From Bacteroidales bacterium UBA3653 (GTDB taxonomy: Bacteria; Bacteroidota; Bacteroidia; Bacteroidales; Paludibacteraceae): 64,000 nucleotides of DNA. A program made the position numbers and the translations under genes. The notes beneath the pieces are model-generated. The model saw only the letters and a list, made by a program, of their open reading frames with translations. It was not told the origin of the DNA and did not search any database. The stretch is taken from assembly GCA_002373505.1 (NCBI GenBank), contig DFKE01000001.1, positions 1 through 64,000 on the forward strand, written 5' to 3'. Position 1 is the stretch's first letter. Every line of letters starts with the position of its first letter. Shown here piece after piece: positions 34,965-43,345 of the stretch.

Positions 34965-36365
34965 ATGATAGACGAAAAAGAGATTCTACGCCGCCGCGAC
35001 ATGCGCGATGTCTTCACCTTTACTATCGATCCGGCGGATGCAAAAGACTTCGACGACGCTATCTCGTTCGAGATAATAAATGACCAAATGGTAAATGACC
35101 CAATGGTAAATTACCGTATCGGTATCCACATCGCCGATGTGTCGCATTATGTCAAACCCGGTACGAAAACAGACGACGAAGCCTACCAGCGCGGTACATC
35201 CGTATATCTGGTGGACCGCGTCATCCCGATGCTGCCGGAGGAATTGTGCAACGACAAATGTTCCCTCCGCCCGGGAGAGGACAAACTATGTATGTCTGTG
35301 ATCTTCACCTTTGAGGTCCCGCTGGACGCGGAGGGCACTCCTATTTATAATAACGCGCGCGTAGTTAAACACAAAATCTGCCGAACCGTCATCCGATCCG
35401 ATGCACGACTCAACTATGACGAAGCGCAGGAAATCATTGCCTCGGGACTGAACGCAGATAGTCCGAATCAGACTAGCGACACACTAACGAGAGAGAAGCG
35501 AGAGGGGAGCAATAAGGGAGTAAAAGCAGAGTTGCAGCAGGCTATTAGTACCCTGAACGCCATCGCGCTCAAGCTCCGGGCGGAAAGGATTGCCAACGGT
35601 GCGCTGACTATTGAACAGGACGAGATGCGGTTCCGGCTCGATGAACATCATCATCCCGTGGAGATCTATTTTGAGCAGCCAAACGAAGCGCACCATCTCA
35701 TAGAGGAGTTCATGCTGCTGGCGAACCGTACCGTGGCTAAAGAAGCAGGGTCGGGAAGACCGTTCGTATATCGTGTGCATGACCTCCCGGACTACGACAA
35801 ACTGGAGGAAATCAAGAAGTTCAAACGCCTCAACGGCAAACGGGTGAAAGGCGATGCGATGCAAAGAGTCGTAGATATGCTTACCATTCGCGCACAGGCG
35901 AAAGCAGTCTATTCGACTTATAACATCGGCCATTACGGGCTGGCGTTCTCGCATTACACCCATTTCACTTCGCCTATCCGCCGATATCCGGATCTGATGG
36001 TACACCGCCTCGTGGAGAAATATATCCTGACCGGGAAAAAAGAGTCGCTGACCAGAGAAGAACTCGAACTCATGTGTGAGCATTGCTCCGCTTGTGAACA
36101 GGAAGCGGCGCAGGCGGAAAGGGACTCCGTCAAGCAGTTCCAGGCTATGTGGATGGCAGATCATCTGGGAGAAATACTACCCGGACATATCGTATCAATC
36201 ATGGATTTCGGGTTCTTCGTGCAACTCGACGACAGCCACTGCGAAGGACTGATACGCATGGAACTCATCGAGCATCCGGAAGACTTCGTTCTGGGCGACC
36301 CCGTAATGGTACAAGTGATCCGGGTGGACATCAATAGAAGCCAGATTGATTTCGAATTGGCTTAA
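34965..36365 (+). CDS. Short RNase R/II-type exoribonuclease (RNB + S1, no cold-shock domains)
   Basis: A 466-residue protein starting at ATG 34965. It opens directly with the RNB catalytic domain: FTIDPADAKDFDDAISFE has the metal-binding aspartates and GIHIADVSHYVKPGTKTDDE follows. HFTSPIRRYPDLMVHRLVEK (about residue 340) is the conserved late motif, and a C-terminal S1 domain (GHIVSIMDFGFFVQLDD) ends the protein. RNase R is usually about 700 residues with two cold-shock domains first; these are absent and no upstream frame encodes them, while a promoter stands right before the gene. Two low-complexity inserts (IINDQMVNDPMVN near residue 43 and a Thr/Glu/Lys stretch near 175) are not family features. 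Confidence 0.9.
   Translation: MIDEKEILRRRDMRDVFTFTIDPADAKDFDDAISFEIINDQMVNDPMVNYRIGIHIADVSHYVKPGTKTDDEAYQRGTSVYLVDRVIPMLPEELCNDKCSLRPGEDKLCMSVIFTFEVPLDAEGTPIYNNARVVKHKICRTVIRSDARLNYDEAQEIIASGLNADSPNQTSDTLTREKREGSNKGVKAELQQAISTLNAIALKLRAERIANGALTIEQDEMRFRLDEHHHPVEIYFEQPNEAHHLIEEFMLLANRTVAKEAGSGRPFVYRVHDLPDYDKLEEIKKFKRLNGKRVKGDAMQRVVDMLTIRAQAKAVYSTYNIGHYGLAFSHYTHFTSPIRRYPDLMVHRLVEKYILTGKKESLTREELELMCEHCSACEQEAAQAERDSVKQFQAMWMADHLGEILPGHIVSIMDFGFFVQLDDSHCEGLIRMELIEHPEDFVLGDPVMVQVIRVDINRSQIDFELA
35073..35115. repeat. 15-nt repeat copy inside the RNB nuclease gene
   Basis: AAATGACC-AAATGGT units in frame, encoding INDQMVNDPMVN between DDAISFE and the conserved YRIGIHIADVSHYV. Confidence 0.8.
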
Positions 36366-36399
36366 TTTAGGCCTGTTGAAACCACAAATAGAAAATAAA

Positions 36400-36431
36400 T
36401 TTGCACAAATGCAAATTTTTACGTAACTTTG
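36400..36431 (+). promoter_or_regulatory. Promoter of the 36458 gene
   Basis: TTTG (36400-36403), 20-nt spacer, TAACTTTG (36424-36431). The -33 part is TTTGCACAAATGCAAA, again an inverted repeat. Confidence 0.8.
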
Positions 36432-36457
36432 CAGCCGAATTGAACAAATCATGCCGA

Positions 36458-37207
36458 ATGGCTAAGAAAAAAATCATATTTCTGATCCTGTTTTGCGCCT
36501 TCTGCCTTTGCGCGCACGCGGAAACCTTATTATTACGTACAGGCGCACGCGTGAAAGGAACGATCGTCTTCCAAAATGAGGAAGTCGTTATTCTCCGTGA
36601 TGCCGAAGGCGCGCGCTTCCAATACCCGCGCGCGGAAGTGCAGGAGATCCTTTCCGACGAAACGGAGAAAAATGAGTCCGGGAAAGAAGCAGATGACCAA
36701 ATAGCAGATGACCAACAGGTAAATAAGAAGGCCTCCATCCTTCTTGAACTCGCAGGAGGAGCGGCGGTAAACCCGAATGAGGCGGTCGGAGGGGCTTTCA
36801 GCGTTGATCTGCTTGTCGGCTCACATCATATTGGAGACCGTCATCTGTTCGTCGGAGCGGGAGTAGGTTATCATGGCTTGTTCCTCGGTGAGGAGAAATA
36901 TAACTTCCTGCCGGTTCAGGCAGCATTACGGATGCCGCTGACGGAAACCAAACATGCACCCGCTTTCGGTGTAGCGGTAGGTTATGGAATAGCGTTGTCC
37001 AAAGAATACCTCGGAGGGCTTTATGCCGGTGTCGATTTCGGATACCGGTGCCGGATCAATCCCAGAACGGCTGTCGCACTGATGGCTTTCGCCCAGTTCC
37101 AGCAGGCTATCGTACCGTCCGTTACTGTAATTGACGGAAATGAGTTTACCGCACGCTCGGGACGAAGTCTGGTTACGTCAGGCCTGAAACTGGCGCTTTA
37201 TTTCTAA
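36458..37207 (+). CDS. Predicted outer membrane protein with small N-terminal beta domain
   Basis: A 249-residue protein starting at ATG 36458 (MAKKKIIFLILFCAFCL signal peptide, ending near AHAE); a longer frame from 36401 lies in the promoter. Residues 22-65 (LLLRTGARVKGTIVFQNEEV) are a small beta domain often seen in Bacteroidota envelope proteins. After a charged linker (residues 68-92) a barrel-like part follows with repeated amphipathic strands and a terminal LKLALYF, ending in phenylalanine as outer membrane barrels do. The linker segment ADDQIADDQQVNKK derives from the 15-nt spacer repeat. Function unknown. Confidence 0.75.
   Translation: MAKKKIIFLILFCAFCLCAHAETLLLRTGARVKGTIVFQNEEVVILRDAEGARFQYPRAEVQEILSDETEKNESGKEADDQIADDQQVNKKASILLELAGGAAVNPNEAVGGAFSVDLLVGSHHIGDRHLFVGAGVGYHGLFLGEEKYNFLPVQAALRMPLTETKHAPAFGVAVGYGIALSKEYLGGLYAGVDFGYRCRINPRTAVALMAFAQFQQAIVPSVTVIDGNEFTARSGRSLVTSGLKLALYF
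36689..36727. repeat. 15-nt repeat copy inside the outer membrane protein gene
   Basis: AGATGACCAAATAGC, AGATGACCAACAGGT units in frame, encoding DDQIADDQQVNK in the linker. Confidence 0.65.
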
Positions 37208-37221
37208 AGAATCCGTTAATC

Positions 37222-37264
37222 CCAAACCACAAACCACAAATCACAAATTACAAACCGCAAATCA
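37222..37264. repeat. Heptamer tandem repeat (ACCACAA type)
   Basis: Units ACCACAA, ACCACAA, ATCACAA, ATTACAA, ACCGCAA in the spacer, running up to the start codon of the small regulator. Confidence 0.85.
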
Positions 37265-37444
37265 TTGAAAAAACAACCCCGCGAATATAAAGTCTCAATC
37301 TTGCTCAACGAGAGCGAATTGCGCACACTGGATCGGTTCTGCGAGAAATACGGCGTGTCCAACAAAAGCCGCCTCATCCGCGAAACGCTCATGCGGGCTA
37401 TACTCAAGAAGATGGAAAATGACCAGCCAACCCTCTTCGATTAA
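37265..37444 (+). CDS. Small ribbon-helix-helix (CopG-like) DNA-binding protein, TTG start
   Basis: A 59-residue frame starting with TTG at 37265: KKQPREYKVSILLNESELR, then TLDRFCEKYGVSNKSRLIRE, then TLMRAILKKMENDQPTLFD. A beta strand (YKVSILL) and two helices with a turn (YGVSNKSRLIRETLM) fit the ribbon-helix-helix fold. The basic N-terminus, length and acidic PTLFD end resemble a conserved small Bacteroidales protein. No in-frame ATG exists between the preceding stop at 37217 and this point, so TTG (or an upstream ATT) must serve. It follows the outer membrane protein gene by 57 bases and ends before a bidirectional terminator. Confidence 0.7.
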   Translation: MKKQPREYKVSILLNESELRTLDRFCEKYGVSNKSRLIRETLMRAILKKMENDQPTLFD

Positions 37445-37520
37445 ATATAAATGACCAAATAGTAAATGACCAAATGGTAAATGCTAAATGACCAAATAGT
37501 AAATGACCAAATGGTAAATA
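37445..37520. repeat. 15-nt tandem repeat array (AAATGACC-AAATGGT)
   Basis: The best array of this family: AAATGACC-AAATAGT and AAATGACC-AAATGGT alternate about four times between the small regulator and the terminator. Related copies lie at 44635-44685, 50274-50322 and 54576-54662, and in frame within several genes. Confidence 0.9.
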
Positions 37521-37549
37521 AAAATGCCTCCCTTTCCGGAGGCATTTTA
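37520..37549. terminator. Bidirectional terminator between the small regulator and rpoD
   Basis: AAAATGCCTCC / GGAGGCATTTT stem with a 6-7 base loop, followed by T-runs on both strands; serves the gene ending at 37444 (plus) and rpoD ending at 37551 (minus). Confidence 0.85.
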
Positions 37550-37550
37550 C

Positions 37551-38411
37551 TTAACCAAGGTAAGTCATCAAGATATGACTTCGTTGACCCGAATTCAGTT
37601 TGCGGATTGCTTTCTCCTTAATCTGACGTACGCGCTCGCGGGTGAGATGCAACTCGTCGCCGATCTCCTCCAGCGTCTTTTCAGGAGTACCGATTCCGAA
37701 GAACTTACGCAGGATGTCTGCCTCACGCGGGGTGAGTGTGGCTAACGCGCGGTTGATCTCGGTGGAGAGAGACTCGTTTATCAGGCCACGGTCCGCATTA
37801 GGCGAATCTTCGTTGACCATTACGTCGATCAGACTGTTGTCCTCTCCTTCTACAAACGGCGCATCGACACTCACGTGACGACCCGACATCTTCAGCGTCT
37901 CTGCAATCTTGTCAACCGGCATGTCCAGTGCTTCTGCTAACTCTTCCGCACTCGGCCTCCGTTCGTGCTCTTGCTCGAAACGCTGCAGGGCCTTGTTGAT
38001 CTTGTTCATCGAACCTACCTGGTTCAACGGCAAACGCACAATACGGCTCTGCTCGGCCAATGCCTGGAGGATCGATTGGCGAATCCACCATACAGCGTAG
38101 GAGATAAACTTGAAACCACGAGTCTCATCAAATTTTTCGGCAGCCTTAATCAAACCTAAGTTACCCTCGTTGATCAAATCGGGCAATCCTAATCCTTGGT
38201 TCTGATACTGCTTGGCTACTGATACTACAAAGCGTAGATTACTTCTGACAAGTTCTTCCAACGCTGCGCGGTCTCCGTTACGGATACGACCGGCCAATTC
38301 TACCTCACGGTCAACCGATATCAACTCCTCTCGACCGATCTCTTGCAGATACTTGTCGAGACTTGCTGACTCACGATTGGTGATTGATTTTGTGATTTTT
38401 AATTGACGCAT
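37551..38411 (-). CDS. rpoD: Primary RNA polymerase sigma factor (sigma-70 family, sigma-ABfr type)
   Basis: A 286-residue sigma factor, the length typical of the Bacteroidota primary sigma factor, lacking the long N-terminal region 1.1. Region 2 contains NLRFVVSVAKQYQNQGLGLP and FDETRGFKFISYAVWWIRQS, region 3 follows, and region 4.2 contains TLEEIGDELHLTRERVRQIK. It should recognise the TTTG/TAnnTTTG promoters listed in this window. No promoter lies between it and tRNA-Arg 40 bases upstream, so the two are probably one transcript. A bidirectional terminator follows. Confidence 0.96.
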   Translation of the reverse strand: MRQLKITKSITNRESASLDKYLQEIGREELISVDREVELAGRIRNGDRAALEELVRSNLRFVVSVAKQYQNQGLGLPDLINEGNLGLIKAAEKFDETRGFKFISYAVWWIRQSILQALAEQSRIVRLPLNQVGSMNKINKALQRFEQEHERRPSAEELAEALDMPVDKIAETLKMSGRHVSVDAPFVEGEDNSLIDVMVNEDSPNADRGLINESLSTEINRALATLTPREADILRKFFGIGTPEKTLEEIGDELHLTRERVRQIKEKAIRKLNSGQRSHILMTYLG

Positions 38412-38434
38412 ATATAATATGTCCTATTATTATG

Positions 38435-38450
38435 CTCGCCTGACGGCGAG
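38435..38450 (-). other. Hairpin between tRNA-Arg and rpoD
   Basis: CTCGCC-TGAC-GGCGAG, a 6-bp stem directly 3' of the tRNA with no T-run. A possible processing signal or partial attenuator between tRNA and rpoD. Confidence 0.5.
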
Positions 38451-38451
38451 G

Positions 38452-38525
38452 TGATCCGGTCGGGATTCGAACCCGAGACCCACAGCTTAGAAGGCTGTTG
38501 CTCTATCCAGCTGAGCTACCGGACC
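38452..38525 (-). tRNA. tRNA-Arg (anticodon UCU)
   Basis: 74 bases on the minus strand with a complete cloverleaf: 7-bp acceptor GGTCCGG / CCGGATC (one G-U), D stem GCTC/GAGC, anticodon stem ACAGC/GCTGT with loop CTTCTAA (anticodon TCT), and T arm CGGG-TTCGAAT-CCCG. The terminal CCA is not encoded. It decodes AGA (and AGG). Confidence 0.95.
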
Positions 38526-38544
38526 GCGCGCAAAAAAAGCGCGC
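38526..38544 (-). other. GCGCGC inverted repeat before tRNA-Arg
   Basis: GCGCGC-A7-GCGCGC immediately upstream of the mature tRNA 5' end, overlapping the end of the -7 box; could help RNase P positioning or affect promoter melting. Confidence 0.5.
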
Positions 38545-38574
38545 AAAATTACTGCTTTTTTTTCAAATATGCAA
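38544..38574 (-). promoter_or_regulatory. Promoter of tRNA-Arg and rpoD
   Basis: Minus strand TTG (38574-38572), 20-nt spacer with an A8 tract, TAATTTTG (38551-38544). Confidence 0.8.
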
Positions 38575-38610
38575 GTAATTTCGTATTTTTTTGCCTTAAA
38601 CCCTGCTTTT

Positions 38611-38925
38611 TTATAGCAAACTGTCGAAAAGTTGTGCCAAATCCTGCTTGCGGCATGCGCCTACGTGACGGTTTACAAGCTCACCGTTCTGGAAGAACAG
38701 CATCGTCGGAATGTTCATGATGCCGTATTCTTCGCAGGTATCGGGATTGTCATCCACGTTCAGTTTGCCGACAACTACTTTGCCTTCATATTCGTTCGAC
38801 AACTCTTCCAGAATAGGCAGCATCATTTTGCAAGGACCGCACCATGCTGCCCAAAAATCTACTACTACAGGTTTGCCTGACGCAATCACATCCTTGATGT
38901 TAGCGTCCGTGATTTCTACTGTCAT
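38611..38925 (-). CDS. trxA: Thioredoxin
   Basis: A 104-residue thioredoxin with the redox motif WAAWCGPCKMMLPIL (Cys32/Cys35 region) and the cis-proline segment IMNIPTMLFFQNGE. No signal peptide, so cytoplasmic. Its start overlaps the stop of the clp ATPase gene by 4 bases, so both are translated from one message. Confidence 0.96.
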   Translation of the reverse strand: MTVEITDANIKDVIASGKPVVVDFWAAWCGPCKMMLPILEELSNEYEGKVVVGKLNVDDNPDTCEEYGIMNIPTMLFFQNGELVNRHVGACRKQDLAQLFDSLL

Positions 38926-41195
38926 AATTGTATTTGTTTGATGGTTATTTTTTTCTGATTGGGTCTGCGCAGCAGGATATCTGTCAGCGGGTCTTCCAGA
39001 TAGGTCTGCACGGCGCGTTTCACAGGACGGGCTCCGTTCTTCGTGTCATAGCTCTTCTCTACCAGCTGTTTGATCGCTTCCGGAGAAACACTCAACTGAT
39101 GACCTTGCGCTTTCATCCGCTGTTGCAGCAAGCCTACCTCTATCCGTACGATCTGCGCTATGGTCTCGCGGCTCAGCGGATCAAAGGTGACTACATTGTC
39201 GATACGGTTCACAAACTCCGGCGGGAACTGTTTCTGCAGCGCCTTGAGCAGCATGTCGTGGGCGCGCTTGCTGTCCATCTCTTCCGCGCCGAAACCGATT
39301 CCGCTCCCGAACTCCTGCAACTGCCTTGTGCCTACGTTGCTCGTCAGTACGATAATCGTATTCCTGAAATCAACGATATGTCCCTGACGGTCCGTCAAAC
39401 GGCCTTCGTCCAATACCTGAAGCAGCACATTGAAAATATCAGGATGGGCTTTCTCTATCTCGTCGAAGAGCACGATCGAGTAGGGTTTCCTTCTCACCGC
39501 CTCGGTCAGTTTGCCGCCGTCCTCATGGGCTACATAACCCGGAGGCGCGCCTACCAGCAGACTCACCGTGTGCTTCTCCATATATTCGCTCATGTCGAAC
39601 CGTACCAGCGCATCCTTGCTGCCGAACATCTCTTCCGCCAGACATTGTGCCAGATAGGTCTTTCCTACACCCGTCTGACCGAGGAAGAAGAAGGTGCCGA
39701 TCGGGCGTTTCGGATCCCGCAGGCCCAGACGACTCCGCTGGATAGCGCGGACAACGGTATCTACCGCTTTGTCCTGACCTATGATACGGCGTTTTAACGT
39801 GTCGCCCATCGTGCGAAGCCGCTCGTTCTCTGCCGTCGCCACGCGCTGGACAGGCACGCCGGAGATCATACTGACCACCCCTGCTACATCATCCGTCGTG
39901 ATGATATAGGGGGCTTCGCCCGGTTCGCCGATGGCGTTCTGACGCGCATGGCTGCGTGCGCCTACCTCGTCCATCACGTCTATCGCTTTGTCAGGAAAAG
40001 CACGGTCGGTGATATACCGCTCGCTCAGACTGACACAGGTGCGGATGACTTCTTCTGTATATACTACGTGGTGATAGTCGGCGTAATGGGCGCTGAGCCG
40101 CTCCAGGATATTTACCGTTTCTTCGCTCGTCGTAGGACGTACCTGTACTTTCTGGAACCTCCGTTCCAATGCTCCGTCTTTCTCGATTGACTTGGCATAC
40201 TCGCTGGTGGTGGTGGCTCCGATACATTGTACCTCGCCGCGCGCCAAAGCCGGTTTCAGTATGTTTGCCGCATCCAGCGAACCGGATGCGTTGCCGGCAC
40301 CGATAATGGTATGTATCTCGTCGATGAAAAGGATGATCTCCGGGTGGTTCTGAAGTTCGGTGAGCACTTGTTTCATACGCTCCTCAAACTGGCCGCGGTA
40401 CGTGGTGCCGGCTACCATAGAGGCGATATCCAGTGTCACGATACGTTTGCCCCGCAGCGCACCGGCTTCATTACTCATGATACGCAATGCCAGACCTTCC
40501 ACAATGGCTGATTTGCCGACACCCGGTTCGCCGATCAGGATAGGGTTGTTCTTCTTGCGCCGGCTGAGTATCTGTATCACGCGTTCGATCTCCACCTCGC
40601 GGCCTACTACCGGGTCCAACAAACCCTGTTCGGCCTGACGGGTCAGGTCATGTCCGTATTTGTCCAACGCCGTAGTGGCGTTGTTCTTGCGCGCGTTGCG
40701 CTGCGGCTGCCAACTGCTGTCATTCACATCGCCCATCGATTCGGAACCGTCTTTGGGATAGTTCGTCGAGAGGTGCGGCTGACCGTATAACTCTACCAAC
40801 AGCGGATAACTCAGCCCCCATTGCGATTCCAGATAGGTCGCACACCGGTTGATCTGCTCCCGCATGATGGCAAGCAGCAGATGAACGGAACCGATCACTT
40901 CGGTCTGGTACTCGCGGCTGATTCCCTCTGCAATACGCAAGATGCGTTCCACCTGCGGACTGCGTGTCACCGGCTCAGCCAGCGTATGACGCTCGACGCG
41001 CAGCTCTTTGTCCAGCTGCGCTTTCGCGGTGGCAAACTCTACATTAGCCTGACGAAGCAGCTCGTATGCTGAACCTTCGCCTAAACGGATAATGGCTAAT
41101 AGTAAGTGTTCCGGCTCTACCGTCTTGCATCTCAACCGCTCTGCCTCGTCGTGAGCGTAGTATAATATCTTATTTAAATTCTGTGTTACTTGCAT
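38922..41195 (-). CDS. Clp protease ATPase subunit (ClpC/ClpA-like), no middle domain
   Basis: A 757-residue AAA+ unfoldase with Clp-N repeats (about residues 5-140), a first ATPase domain (Walker A GEPGVGKSAIVEGL near 210) and a second (LGQTGVGKTYLAQCL near 505). The ClpP-docking loop is probably GSGIGFGAEEM. ClpC proteins have a coiled-coil UVR/M insertion between the ATPase domains; here VGARSHARQNAIGEPGEAPY leads straight to TTDDVAGVVSMISGVPVQRV, so the insertion is missing and the layout is ClpA-like. It is coupled to trxA by a 4-base overlap. Confidence 0.9.
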   Translation of the reverse strand: MQVTQNLNKILYYAHDEAERLRCKTVEPEHLLLAIIRLGEGSAYELLRQANVEFATAKAQLDKELRVERHTLAEPVTRSPQVERILRIAEGISREYQTEVIGSVHLLLAIMREQINRCATYLESQWGLSYPLLVELYGQPHLSTNYPKDGSESMGDVNDSSWQPQRNARKNNATTALDKYGHDLTRQAEQGLLDPVVGREVEIERVIQILSRRKKNNPILIGEPGVGKSAIVEGLALRIMSNEAGALRGKRIVTLDIASMVAGTTYRGQFEERMKQVLTELQNHPEIILFIDEIHTIIGAGNASGSLDAANILKPALARGEVQCIGATTTSEYAKSIEKDGALERRFQKVQVRPTTSEETVNILERLSAHYADYHHVVYTEEVIRTCVSLSERYITDRAFPDKAIDVMDEVGARSHARQNAIGEPGEAPYIITTDDVAGVVSMISGVPVQRVATAENERLRTMGDTLKRRIIGQDKAVDTVVRAIQRSRLGLRDPKRPIGTFFFLGQTGVGKTYLAQCLAEEMFGSKDALVRFDMSEYMEKHTVSLLVGAPPGYVAHEDGGKLTEAVRRKPYSIVLFDEIEKAHPDIFNVLLQVLDEGRLTDRQGHIVDFRNTIIVLTSNVGTRQLQEFGSGIGFGAEEMDSKRAHDMLLKALQKQFPPEFVNRIDNVVTFDPLSRETIAQIVRIEVGLLQQRMKAQGHQLSVSPEAIKQLVEKSYDTKNGARPVKRAVQTYLEDPLTDILLRRPNQKKITIKQIQL

Positions 41196-41261
41196 GCTTA
41201 TCTATACAGCAAAAATCGTGCTAATCTGTTTTTGTCAGTCTCCGTCTGCCAAAATGGCAAT

Positions 41262-41298
41262 AATTCTCAATTCTCAATTATCAATTATCAATTATAAA
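41262..41298. repeat. Heptamer tandem repeat (CAATTAT type)
   Basis: CAATTCT CAATTAT CAATTAT CAATTAT at the end of the porin gene. The CAATTCT variant is found in frame in gldD. Confidence 0.8.
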
Positions 41299-43291
41299 AG
41301 TGCCATGCCACTCCTGCCCGGAAGACATCGCGGTTAGTCGGGTAGTTCGGCATAGTCAGATAGTTCGTGTTACTCTTCATAAACAGATGGTTCAGGTGTT
41401 GGTAGTGCGCAAAGAAACGCAGGCGGATGGATCGTACATAGAAACTGGCATATACGTTCATCCACGGGTAGTTGCCTACATTCGTTTCCTGCTGGGTGGC
41501 AAACATACCGGTGCCCGGACACAATACCGGTGCGTGATAGCGCGTGAAATAGCGCAGGTCCACACCTATCTGGGCGTCCAATGCCCTGAACCATGTACCG
41601 TGGTAATACAGCCGGTGCTGCAAGATCACCAGCGGCACGGGCATCACGCTGTCATTCGTGGAGTGTTGTATCACGGCGCGGTTCTCCAGATTGATCCATG
41701 GAGTAGTCAGATCCAGTCCTATGTCGCCTGTGATGATCTGTACGTTCCCCCTGTACTGGCGCGGCTTCCAGTCCGCCGCGGAGACATAGATGGGATTCGT
41801 CTGGTTCTCGAAACTGAAATCAATACGGGGTTTCAGCCATTGGTACAGATAACTGACTGTCGCGCCGCCCATGAAGCGGTAAGTGAATCCGAACTCATTA
41901 TCCCATCTCAAGTGGTTGGAGCGGAAATGTTGCAGGTAGTAATTGGGTGTCTCGCTCTTAGCATATGCCCGTGCAGAGATCAGCAGGGGGTATTTGCCGG
42001 CCTTGAAACGTGTCTCCAGTTTGCCGTGTACGTCAAACTCGCCTATCTTGTATCCCAATACGCATACCTGGCCTTCTACATGGTAATGCACGTTCGCCCC
42101 GCTGTGTTTGTGTATCGCGCCGCCGACAAACGTGTTGTTCGTCCATTGGTAGTTGTACTCATAGATATTTCCGTCCACGCGGTTCTGGCGCAACCGGTGG
42201 CTGTCGCCCGTCCCGCCTGACGGCATGAGAGAGATGCAGTTGGTGTTCATGAATCGCTGGCACTCGTTCATCGCGAATGCAGTGATACCGAATCTCAGTT
42301 TCGTGTTGTAGGCTTCGCAGAAAGTGACAGCCAGTGTGTTACGGATAGTCAGCACATCCGTAGAGTCGTTCGTCTTGTCGGTGTTATAATAAGTGGAGTC
42401 GTAGAAATTCTGGTTGGCGGTTTTCTCTATATAACGGCGGTTCGAGTTGTTGGTTTCGAAGATATGACTGAATGTCATCAGAGGCACGTACTCCACTTTG
42501 ACGGTGTCTTTTTTGACCCTTCGCCCTTCTTCTATCACATAGATAGAGTCGTGATATTCGCGCGGGTTGGCGATTGAATATTGGTTATGCAGATAGCCGC
42601 TCAGATAGCGGAAACCGGTCATGGCGTTCAGCCTCACAGGTATGTCTTCCGAACTCAGACTGCTGCTCAGGTCATTCACGTCCCGGATTCCTCCGTTGTC
42701 GAATGAACTCAGCCTGCTCCAGCCGAATGCGGCATGCATGCTGTAGTGCGCACCGGTGTAACTGCCCCATACGCTTCCACGGTATAACTTGCCCGCCGTA
42801 TTCGCATAGTGGCCCATGGAACTCAGATAGTCCATCTCGACTCCTAAATTGAGCCGTTTCCCTATATTGGCGGTAAATAGGAAATCAATGTCGTTCTCCT
42901 CGTGTCCGGTGACAAAACCTTTCTTGTAGGCTACATTGGAGTAGGGGGTTGTGGTGTTGAAGAAACGCTGCTGCTGCGGCGTCACGACATACGGAGTGAG
43001 ACTCCATGCGAAAGGATCGTCTATCGTGCGCAAACGGTCCTGTACTATGCGTGACTCGATAGGGGAGACTAACACATTGCCGTTGGTGGCGCTGCTCAGC
43101 GAGTATAACTGCTGTACATCGATATCGTGGTAATTCAGCATGGCGGTGTCGGTAAAAGCGATGGTATCCGCAACGGCGCTGTAACCGGGCATCTGCCATG
43201 TGCGTACTACGGTCTTGGTACGCAGCGGCTTGGCAGCGACCACGAGGGCCGCTGCCAACAGCACTAATACTATGAATAGCCGTTTGTACAA
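41288..43291 (-). CDS. Putative porin (Porin_10 family)
   Basis: A 667-residue outer membrane protein with signal peptide (residues 1-20). The segment FFNTTTPYSNVAYKKG followed by EENDIDFLFTANIGKRLNLG matches the Bacteroidota putative porin family, and alternating barrel strands continue to the C-terminal AGVAWHFYN. Substrate unknown. It lies 54 bases downstream of the GH57 gene; a G-rich palindrome (43312-43331) sits between them, so co-transcription with the glycogen genes is possible but not certain. Confidence 0.85.
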   Translation of the reverse strand: MYKRLFIVLVLLAAALVVAAKPLRTKTVVRTWQMPGYSAVADTIAFTDTAMLNYHDIDVQQLYSLSSATNGNVLVSPIESRIVQDRLRTIDDPFAWSLTPYVVTPQQQRFFNTTTPYSNVAYKKGFVTGHEENDIDFLFTANIGKRLNLGVEMDYLSSMGHYANTAGKLYRGSVWGSYTGAHYSMHAAFGWSRLSSFDNGGIRDVNDLSSSLSSEDIPVRLNAMTGFRYLSGYLHNQYSIANPREYHDSIYVIEEGRRVKKDTVKVEYVPLMTFSHIFETNNSNRRYIEKTANQNFYDSTYYNTDKTNDSTDVLTIRNTLAVTFCEAYNTKLRFGITAFAMNECQRFMNTNCISLMPSGGTGDSHRLRQNRVDGNIYEYNYQWTNNTFVGGAIHKHSGANVHYHVEGQVCVLGYKIGEFDVHGKLETRFKAGKYPLLISARAYAKSETPNYYLQHFRSNHLRWDNEFGFTYRFMGGATVSYLYQWLKPRIDFSFENQTNPIYVSAADWKPRQYRGNVQIITGDIGLDLTTPWINLENRAVIQHSTNDSVMPVPLVILQHRLYYHGTWFRALDAQIGVDLRYFTRYHAPVLCPGTGMFATQQETNVGNYPWMNVYASFYVRSIRLRFFAHYQHLNHLFMKSNTNYLTMPNYPTNRDVFRAGVAWHFYN

Positions 43292-43311
43292 AATAGCCTG
43301 TTCACCTTTCT

Positions 43312-43345
43312 CCCTCCCCTTGTGGGGAGGGTCAGGGTGGGGTTG
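43312..43345. repeat. G-rich palindromic element B, spacer copy
   Basis: CCCTCCCC-TTGT-GGGGAGGG followed by TCAGGGTGGGG, between the GH57 and porin genes. Related copies: in frame in dus (53945-53981) and in the spacer at 59104-59137. Confidence 0.75.
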
